In this document: one piece after another, positions 6,859 to 12,557 of the stretch
Position numbering within the stretch: position 1 is the stretch's first letter
Layout of the letters: every line of letters begins with the position of its first letter
Source of the DNA: an uncultured Treponema sp.
GTDB taxonomy: Bacteria; Spirochaetota; Spirochaetia; Treponematales; Treponemataceae
Direction of reading: 5' to 3'
Assembly (NCBI GenBank): GCA_905236465.1
Contig: CAJOQA010000073.1
Coordinates: 1 to 14,487, forward strand
Length of the DNA stretch: 14,487 nucleotides
Translations under genes and position numbers: made by a program
Notes under the pieces: generated by a model
Told to the model about the DNA's origin: nothing
What the model saw: the letters and a program-made list of their open reading frames with translations, nothing else
Databases searched by the model: none

Positions 6859-8175
6859 ATGGAAAACTCTTCCCGCTTTTTTTCTAATACAGATTGCAAT
6901 TTTTATCCCTGCCATAAGAATATTAAGGACTTAAACTGTCTTTTTTGTTACTGCCCCTTTTATAATAGAATACAGTGCCCGGGAAGTCCTGCGTTTATAG
7001 AAAAAAACGGAAAGGTTATAAAAAAATGCAGTGATTGTACTTTTCCCCATAAGGCAGAAAACTATGAAAAAATTATTTCTTTGCTAAAAGAAAGCAAAGA
7101 AACTTTTTCTGCTAAAGATTCTTTCCACGGGGGGGAATGCGAACAGTATCTACAAGTAAAACATGATTTTTCTGTTAACATAAATCCCCTGGGGTTACCT
7201 GCTGCTGTTTCTGATTTCTTACATAACTGCAATGCTCTTGCGCAAAAATACCCTGACAGAAAGTGTAAAATGCTTATTGAAAAAATTGCGGAAAAAAAGG
7301 GCTTTGAGCAAAAGTATATTTTAGCAGCTAACGGTGCATCCCAGGTGATTAGTCTGCTATCTTATGCCCTAGGGGCAAAACGGGCCCTTGTTTTTTGCCC
7401 AACTTTTTCTGGTTACGAACGGGCCTTATGCGCAAGCGGAACAGAGCTTGTTCCTTATTTTCTAAAAGAAGAAAATGACTTTGCAATTACACCGGCACTT
7501 TTTGACTTTTTGAAAAATTCCCCAAAAAAAATAGATGTAATTTTTCTTTGCAATCCCAATAATCCTACCGGCCTGTGCATGGAAAAATCCCTGCTAAAAT
7601 ATTTAGCCGATTATTGCCGTAAAGAAAATATTTTTCTTTTTGTTGATGAAAGTTTTATTGACTTTGTTGAAGAAAAAAATACTTTTACCTGTGCAGACTT
7701 ATTAAAGGGAAATGACAGGTTGATTTTATGCTCTGCCTTTACCAAAATATACGCGATGCCAGGCCTCCGCTTAGGGTATGCAATTTCTAGTAACTTGGCT
7801 CTTCTAAATAAAATGAAAAGTTTTCAAAGTGAATGGAGTGTCTCTTCTATTGCACAAGAAGCCGGTTGCCTGGCCCTAAGTGATGAGGAATATATTAGAA
7901 AAACTTTAGACCTTGTTTGTAAGCAAAGGAAATTTTTAGCTGAAGGGCTTGAAGATTATGGCATAAAAGTTTTTAAAAGCCAGGCAAACTTTTTATTGTT
8001 TAAGTGTAAAAAAGATATTTTCCCATCTCTTTTAGAAGGGGGAATTTTACTTAGGTCTTGTTGCAATTTTATCGGGCTTAATGACAGCACAGCCTTTTAT
8101 TTTAGGGTTGCGGTAAAGACAGAGGAAGAAAATCTATTTTTGTTAGATGCAATAAAGGACGTATACTGTGAGTGA
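6859..8175 (+). CDS. cobD: CobD-like L-threonine-phosphate decarboxylase with N-terminal Cys-rich domain
   Basis: PLP enzyme expected to decarboxylate L-threonine-O-3-phosphate to (R)-1-amino-2-propanol phosphate, the linker of the cobalamin nucleotide loop. Residues 1-70 form a separate Cys/His-rich region with Cys13, Cys18-His19, Cys27, Cys30, Cys32, Cys40, Cys57, Cys60 and His64; the pattern CxxxxPCH...NCLFCYCPFY...CSDCxxPH matches the Cys-rich small domain PF04071 as I remember it, a probable metal-binding module. Residues 100-438 are a class I/II fold aminotransferase: SVNINPLG (105-112), NPNNPTG (232-238), Asp263, PLP-lysine Lys296 in SAFTKIYAMPGLRLGY and substrate-binding Arg416. HisC is a relative, but the context favours CobD. 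ATG 6859 has a stop codon directly upstream and no Shine-Dalgarno; the Cys domain needs this start. It overlaps cobT by 8 bases. Confidence 0.88.
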   Translation: MENSSRFFSNTDCNFYPCHKNIKDLNCLFCYCPFYNRIQCPGSPAFIEKNGKVIKKCSDCTFPHKAENYEKIISLLKESKETFSAKDSFHGGECEQYLQVKHDFSVNINPLGLPAAVSDFLHNCNALAQKYPDRKCKMLIEKIAEKKGFEQKYILAANGASQVISLLSYALGAKRALVFCPTFSGYERALCASGTELVPYFLKEENDFAITPALFDFLKNSPKKIDVIFLCNPNNPTGLCMEKSLLKYLADYCRKENIFLFVDESFIDFVEEKNTFTCADLLKGNDRLILCSAFTKIYAMPGLRLGYAISSNLALLNKMKSFQSEWSVSSIAQEAGCLALSDEEYIRKTLDLVCKQRKFLAEGLEDYGIKVFKSQANFLLFKCKKDIFPSLLEGGILLRSCCNFIGLNDSTAFYFRVAVKTEEENLFLLDAIKDVYCE

Positions 8176-9268
8176 AATCTTAGAAGAAAAAATCCAGTCA
8201 GTAATAGATTCTATTAGTGAAGTAAACCATGATGCTGAAAAAAAAACAAAAGACTATATTGCCAGCCTTGCTATGCCACCAGGCAGTTTGGGGCAACTAG
8301 AAAAAATTGCTAGTAAACTTTCTGCAATTACTGGCAGGGTAAAAAATAAAATCTCAAAAAAAAGGATCTGCGTTTTTTGTGCAGACAATGGTGTTGCACA
8401 CCAAGGTGTTTCTTCTGCCCCCATTTCTGTTACTGCTAAGCAGGCAGTCAATATGACAAAAGCCCTTACTGGGATGTCAAGTATTGCAGCTTACTTTAAC
8501 TGCCAGCTTCAAGTTGTTGATGTTGGAATTGCTACAGCCTACGATTGCAAAGAAATTTTTAACCGGAATATTATGAAGGGAACCAATGATATTTCACTTG
8601 AGGCCGCTATGTCTGTGGAAGACTGCCAAAAAGCAATCCTTGTTGGAATTGACTTTGCCTATCTTGCAAAAAAAGATGGAATCGATATTTTAGGCTCTGG
8701 AGAAATGGGAATTGCAAACACAACAACTTCAACAGCAGTTCTTGCAGCTCTTACTTCTTCCCCTGTAGAAGAAATTACAGGTAGGGGAGGGGGACTTACA
8801 GATGCTGCTTTAGAAAATAAAATAAAAGTTATAAAAAAAGCACTGGCGGTAAATAATGTAAAGTCTGCAAAGTCTATAACTGAAATCTTAGCTAGGGTAG
8901 GAGGACTTGATATTGCGGCTCTGTGCGGATTTTTTCTAGGCGCTGCTGCAACTAGAATTCCTGTCGTAATAGATGGCTATATTTCCGCAATTGCAGCATT
9001 ATGTGCGTATAGAATGAGTTCCAAAGCTGTATCTTATTTTTTCCCTTCGCATCTTTCCAAAGAAAAAGGGTATCTTCTTGCAGTTAACGAGATGTCTCTT
9101 TCCCCCTACTTGCATTTGGATATGCGGCTGGGGGAAGGTAGCGGTTGTCCCCTTGCCTTCAATATAATAGAAGCTGCTACAGCCTTTGTTTCTGGTATGG
9201 CGACTTTTGAAAATGCAAACATAAATGATGATTACTTAAAAGAGATACGGGCGGCAGGAGATTTTTAA
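8168..9268 (+). CDS. cobT: Nicotinate-nucleotide:dimethylbenzimidazole phosphoribosyltransferase
   Basis: Transfers phosphoribose from nicotinate mononucleotide to the lower-ligand base, giving alpha-ribazole 5'-phosphate, in the cytoplasm. The 366-aa protein is of normal length. Motifs: MPPGSLGQLE at 36-45, DNGVAHQGVSSAP at 73-85, GSGEMGIANTTT at 176-187 with conserved Glu179, GRGGGLTDAAL at 205-215, VGGLDIAALCG at 244-254, and LGEGSGCPLAF at 321-331 with the presumed catalytic base Glu323. It starts with GTG; AAAGGA at 8154-8159 inside the end of cobD supports this start. Its stop shares one base with the next ATG (TAATG). The base activated (dimethylbenzimidazole or another) cannot be read from the sequence; no DMB synthesis gene is in the window. 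Confidence 0.95.
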   Translation: MSEILEEKIQSVIDSISEVNHDAEKKTKDYIASLAMPPGSLGQLEKIASKLSAITGRVKNKISKKRICVFCADNGVAHQGVSSAPISVTAKQAVNMTKALTGMSSIAAYFNCQLQVVDVGIATAYDCKEIFNRNIMKGTNDISLEAAMSVEDCQKAILVGIDFAYLAKKDGIDILGSGEMGIANTTTSTAVLAALTSSPVEEITGRGGGLTDAALENKIKVIKKALAVNNVKSAKSITEILARVGGLDIAALCGFFLGAAATRIPVVIDGYISAIAALCAYRMSSKAVSYFFPSHLSKEKGYLLAVNEMSLSPYLHLDMRLGEGSGCPLAFNIIEAATAFVSGMATFENANINDDYLKEIRAAGDF

Positions 9269-10215
9269 TGCTAATACTTATTACTGGTGGCTGTAAAAAT
9301 GGCAAGTCTGACTTTGCGCAAAGGGTTTGCATGGAACTTGCTGAAAAAAGAAAAAAATATTATCTTGCAACCCTGCATGTGCGTGATGCTGAAGATGAAA
9401 AAAAAGTTGAATCTCATTTAAAAAGCAGGGCAGGGATGGATTTTGAAACTATAGAAGCAACAGAAAAGTTGCCTGCACTAGATAAGCCTGTTTATTTAAA
9501 GTCCCTCTTTCTGCTTGATTCCCTTACACTTCTTCTTGCAAACAGAATGTTTTTATTTGACGGAAAAAATTTTTGCTTTGAAAAAGATTCTGCACAAGAG
9601 CTGTGTAAAGAAATAATAAACTTTGCTTCTAAAGTTTACTGCCTTGTAGTTGTCAGCGATTTTATCTATAGTGATTGTCTTAGCTACACTTACGAAAGCG
9701 AATGTTATCGCTCTTCACTTGCCTTTATAGAAAAAGAACTTGTAAAAGTCTGTAATAGCTATATAGAAATTTCTTGTACTTTTCCCCTTGTGCATAAGGG
9801 AACTTGTTCTTTTTCTTCTTTGCAGGGAGATAAAAGTGATATGAATAAAGAAAAAAAATACACACTTATTTTTGGCGGTGCCTTCCAAGGAAAACAGGAC
9901 TTTGCTAAAAAAAGGTTTGCCCTTAACGACACAGAGCTTTGCATTTGTTCTAAAAGCCAAGTTCCCGATTTTTCCAAAAGATGTATTTGCAAACTTGAAA
10001 ACTACGTATACTTTTGCCTAAAGAATAACCTCACCCCCTTTAAGGACTTTAAAGAAGGCACAATTCTTATTTTTACAGATATATATTGTGGTCTTGTCCC
10101 CATAGATGCCTTTGAAAGAAAGTGGCGGGAAAGCTCTGGCCTTTACATGAGGGAACTTGCTGCTAATAGCAAGGTTTACCGCATTACCTGCGGAATAGGG
10201 GAAGAGCTTTCATGA
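9268..10215 (+). CDS. cobU: Two-domain CobU-type protein (adenosylcobinamide kinase/guanylyltransferase-like tandem)
   Basis: In cobalamin assembly CobU phosphorylates adenosylcobinamide and then forms adenosylcobinamide-GDP. This 315-aa protein is far longer than a normal CobU (about 180) and has two P-loop halves. Half 1 (1-180): P-loop GGCKNGKS (7-14), YLAT (32-35), His50 in KVESHLKSR matching the guanylylated histidine, LLDSLTLLLANR (82-93), and an ending TFPLVHKG like GLPLxLKG; the expected VSNEVG is VSDFIY and the GxVP motif is lost. Half 2 (197-315): P-loop GGAFQGKQ (203-210), then TDIYCGLVPIDAFERKWRESSG (270-291) and VYRITCGIG (303-311), as in a stand-alone CobU-like family I recall from Clostridia, but no matching histidine. 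It is unusually rich in Cys (17). An ATG at 9841 could start half 2 alone. AGGAG precedes the main ATG. Activity of either half is inferred. Confidence 0.82.
   Translation: MLILITGGCKNGKSDFAQRVCMELAEKRKKYYLATLHVRDAEDEKKVESHLKSRAGMDFETIEATEKLPALDKPVYLKSLFLLDSLTLLLANRMFLFDGKNFCFEKDSAQELCKEIINFASKVYCLVVVSDFIYSDCLSYTYESECYRSSLAFIEKELVKVCNSYIEISCTFPLVHKGTCSFSSLQGDKSDMNKEKKYTLIFGGAFQGKQDFAKKRFALNDTELCICSKSQVPDFSKRCICKLENYVYFCLKNNLTPFKDFKEGTILIFTDIYCGLVPIDAFERKWRESSGLYMRELAANSKVYRITCGIGEELS
9824..9843 (+). promoter_or_regulatory. Possible internal ribosome site and start for second CobU-like domain
   Basis: AGGGAGA (9824-9830) lies ten bases before an in-frame ATG (9841, Met192). This Met sits exactly at the junction between the two domains, so half 2 might also be made as a separate 124-aa protein. 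The spacing is a little long; the site may be chance. Confidence 0.3.
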
Positions 10216-10787
10216 AAAAACTTTTTTTATTTCGCCACAGCTTGACGCTTGCAAATGAAGAAGGCAAATACTGCGGTGCCTTAGATTTACACTTAAGCCA
10301 AAAAGGCAGGGACTTGCTTTTGAAAAAAAAAGAGGCAGGCCTCTTTCCAAATATTGCGCAGGCAAAAGTTTATTCAAGCCCCCTCATAAGGGTTCAGGAG
10401 ACATTAAGGCTTTTGTATCCTGACTTGGAGTATTCTATTATTCCTGAACTCAAAGAAATGTCTTTTGGTATTTTTGAAAATCATTCCTATGAAGAGTTAA
10501 AAAATAATGTGGACTATCAAAAGTGGATAAGCGGTTGCAATAAAAAAAATATTTGCCCTCAAGGCGAAAGTGGGGCCCTAATGGAAGAAAGGGTCTTGAA
10601 ATCTTTTAAGCACCTGTTGCCTATGCTTGAAATGAATGATTTAGCCCTTTTTTCTCACGGTGGCCCTATTGCAACAATAATGAATTTTCTTTTTCCAAAA
10701 GAAAATAAAAACTTGTACCAGTGGCAACCTGATTTTGCTTGTGGTTGGAAAGTAGATATTCAAGGAGGCACTTTTGAATCTTTTTAA
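10212..10787 (+). CDS. cobC: Histidine phosphatase family protein, CobC-like alpha-ribazole phosphatase
   Basis: Phosphoglycerate-mutase-like phosphatase expected to remove the 5'-phosphate from alpha-ribazole phosphate or from adenosylcobalamin phosphate. The 191-aa protein shows the catalytic Arg8-His9 (FLFRHSLTLAN, with Ser where RHG is usual), Arg60 in YSSPLIRVQET, Glu82 in LKEMSFGIFE and His149 in FSHGGP. The RHS variant leaves both catalytic residues in place. The ATG overlaps the preceding stop as ATGA and has AGGGGAAGAG upstream. It lies between cobU and cobS, which is what supports the CobC role; by sequence alone another broad phosphatase of the family would be possible. Confidence 0.85.
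   Translation: MKKLFLFRHSLTLANEEGKYCGALDLHLSQKGRDLLLKKKEAGLFPNIAQAKVYSSPLIRVQETLRLLYPDLEYSIIPELKEMSFGIFENHSYEELKNNVDYQKWISGCNKKNICPQGESGALMEERVLKSFKHLLPMLEMNDLALFSHGGPIATIMNFLFPKENKNLYQWQPDFACGWKVDIQGGTFESF
10762..10776 (+). promoter_or_regulatory. Ribosome binding site fixing a TTG start for cobS
   Basis: AAGGAGG (10762-10768), a near-perfect Shine-Dalgarno, stands five bases before TTG 10774. It lies inside the end of cobC and supports a non-ATG start with a 14-base gene overlap. Confidence 0.8.
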
Positions 10788-11562
10788 ATCATTTGCAATA
10801 GCTTTTTCCATGTACTCAAAAATCCCCATGCCAACTTTTAGCTGGAAAACAAAAGAGGTAAAAGTTGCTATAGTCTTTTTTCCTTTAGTAGGAACATTTA
10901 TTTCTTTTGCGCAAGTTCTTCTCTTTTACTTTGCAAAAAAATATTCACTTCCAACTTTTACCCTTACAGGCTTTCTTTTTGCCTTGCCCCTTATAGTTAC
11001 GGGTGGAATACATGCTGACGGCTTTATAGACACAAGCGACGCTTTGTCCGCATACTGCGACACTGAAAAAAAACTAGAGATTCTAAAAGACCCGCATGTA
11101 GGCGCATTCGCTATAATTCGTTTCTTTCTTCTTTGCATACTGCTTTTATCTTTTGAATACTATATTGCTTTTCGACAAGATATAGACTTAAAAACTATAG
11201 CAGTCTGGGCCATGTCTTTTACACTTTCACGAATACTAAGCGGAATTTCCGTAGAGCTTTTCCCTAAAGCAAAAAAAAGCGGGACAGTAAATACTTTTGC
11301 CAGCGAGAATTTTTTTGCAAAGACCTGCCTGCTTATAATTCTCTTTCTTGAATTTATGGTGTTAACTGTACTAATGCTTTTTCTTAATCCTGTCCTAGCT
11401 CTTTTTATACTTTCATTTTCTTTGCTTTCTTTTGCCTACTATTATTTTCTTTGCAAAAAGAACTTTAACGGTACAAGCGGAGACTTGTGCGGTTGGTTTT
11501 TATGTCTTTGCGAACTTTTGCAAACTCTGTCTTGTTGTATTTACCTATGCTTATGCAGATAA
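10774..11562 (+). CDS. cobS: Adenosylcobinamide-GDP ribazoletransferase (cobalamin synthase)
   Basis: Integral membrane enzyme joining adenosylcobinamide-GDP with alpha-ribazole (or its phosphate), the last joining step. The 262 aa are of family length, with several hydrophobic helices. Motifs: the start SKIPMP (15-20), FFPLVG (35-40), GGIHADGFIDTSDAL (77-91) with the metal-binding aspartates, LEILKDPHVGAFA (101-113) and the C-terminal FNGTSGDLCG (231-240), equal to the family's GGxTGDxxG. TTG start backed by AAGGAGG. The last 24 residues contain seven cysteines, which is unusual. The end overlaps the start of cbiB by roughly 10-16 bases. Confidence 0.93.
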   Translation: MNLFKSFAIAFSMYSKIPMPTFSWKTKEVKVAIVFFPLVGTFISFAQVLLFYFAKKYSLPTFTLTGFLFALPLIVTGGIHADGFIDTSDALSAYCDTEKKLEILKDPHVGAFAIIRFFLLCILLLSFEYYIAFRQDIDLKTIAVWAMSFTLSRILSGISVELFPKAKKSGTVNTFASENFFAKTCLLIILFLEFMVLTVLMLFLNPVLALFILSFSLLSFAYYYFLCKKNFNGTSGDLCGWFLCLCELLQTLSCCIYLCLCR

Positions 11563-12557
11563 CGTATTTATTTTTACTTTTAGCCTTTATATTGGATTCA
11601 ATTGTTGCTGACCCCTATTGCTTGCCGCATCCTGTCCGTTGGATCGGTATGCTTATCAGTTTTTTAGATAATAAGCTTTGTCGGCCAGAAAAAGATTCAA
11701 AAAATCTGCAAAGGGCAAAAGGCCTGCTCTTGTGCTTCCTTGTTATTTTTATTTCTTCCCTCGTTACTTTTTCTCTTTTGTTTTTAGCTTATAAGATCAA
11801 TTTTATACTTTATGCCCTTTTACAAATAGTCATTATGTGCTACTGCTTGGCTGCCAGGGGGCTTCAAAAAGAAAGCAAAAAAGTATATGTTGAATTAAAA
11901 AAAGGAAATATTGTTGGGGCAAGAAAAGCCCTTTCTTTTATAGTTGGTAGGGACACAGAAAATTTAAGCCAGGAGCAAATAGTAAAGGCCACGATAGAAA
12001 CTGTTGCAGAAAATGCAAGCGACGGAGTTTCTTCTCCCTTATTTTTTATGGCGCTCTTTGGGGGAGTCGGCGGAATATTTTTTAAGGCAGCCTCTACAAT
12101 GGATTCAATGATCGGCTACAAAAATGACCGCTATAAATATTTTGGAACGGTAGCCGCACGGCTTGATGATGTGCTGAACTTTATACCTGCAAGATTGTGT
12201 GCTGTATCAATGATACTGCTTTCTCCTTTTTGGGGACTTGATTTTTTTAACGCAGTAAAAGTTTTTTTTGCAGACAGAAATAAATCTCCCAGTCCAAATG
12301 CAGGTCAGGTAGAAAGCGTTGCAGCCGGAGCCTTAGGGCTAAGGCTTAACGGACCTGCCTTTTATCAGGGAAAACTAGAAGAAAAGCCCTACTTAGGCAT
12401 ACAAAAACGGGAGACACAAATAGAAGATATACTTGCCATGAACCGCCTTATGTATGCCTCAAATATACTTATACTGCTGCTTCTAACAGCTTTACAAGTT
12501 CTACTTGGTCAACCGCTGCAAGGGCTTTTTTTATGGCTACAAAATCTTCTTGCTTAG
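11547..12557 (+). CDS. cbiB: Adenosylcobinamide-phosphate synthase CbiB (CobD in aerobic-pathway naming)
   Basis: Membrane protein that attaches aminopropanol phosphate (the CobD product) to adenosylcobyric acid. In the 336-aa form: DPYCLPHPVRWIG (22-34), IVGRDTENLSQEQIVKATIE (132-151), TVAENASDGVSSPLF (152-166), STMDSMIGYKNDRY (183-196), ARLDDVLNFIPARL (204-217) and SPSPNAGQVESVAAGALG (247-264), all family hallmarks. The frame is open to a GTG at 11487, but that would overlap cobS by 76 bases and add non-family sequence; ATG 11547 or 11553 is more likely. Neither has a clear Shine-Dalgarno, so reinitiation after cobS is plausible. The final 29 codons, including most of a C-terminal membrane helix, lie on top of the 3' end of the opposite-strand kinase. 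No terminator is visible after the stop. Confidence 0.92.
   Translation: MLMQITYLFLLLAFILDSIVADPYCLPHPVRWIGMLISFLDNKLCRPEKDSKNLQRAKGLLLCFLVIFISSLVTFSLLFLAYKINFILYALLQIVIMCYCLAARGLQKESKKVYVELKKGNIVGARKALSFIVGRDTENLSQEQIVKATIETVAENASDGVSSPLFFMALFGGVGGIFFKAASTMDSMIGYKNDRYKYFGTVAARLDDVLNFIPARLCAVSMILLSPFWGLDFFNAVKVFFADRNKSPSPNAGQVESVAAGALGLRLNGPAFYQGKLEEKPYLGIQKRETQIEDILAMNRLMYASNILILLLLTALQVLLGQPLQGLFLWLQNLLA

Noticed and set aside
6859..8175. Histidinol-phosphate aminotransferase (HisC) call
   Set aside because: The fold is shared, but the position at the head of cobT-cobU-cobC-cobS-cbiB and the N-terminal Cys-rich domain favour CobD.
11487..11546. GTG start for cbiB at 11487
   Set aside because: It would overlap cobS by 76 bases and adds sequence not typical of the CbiB N-terminus.
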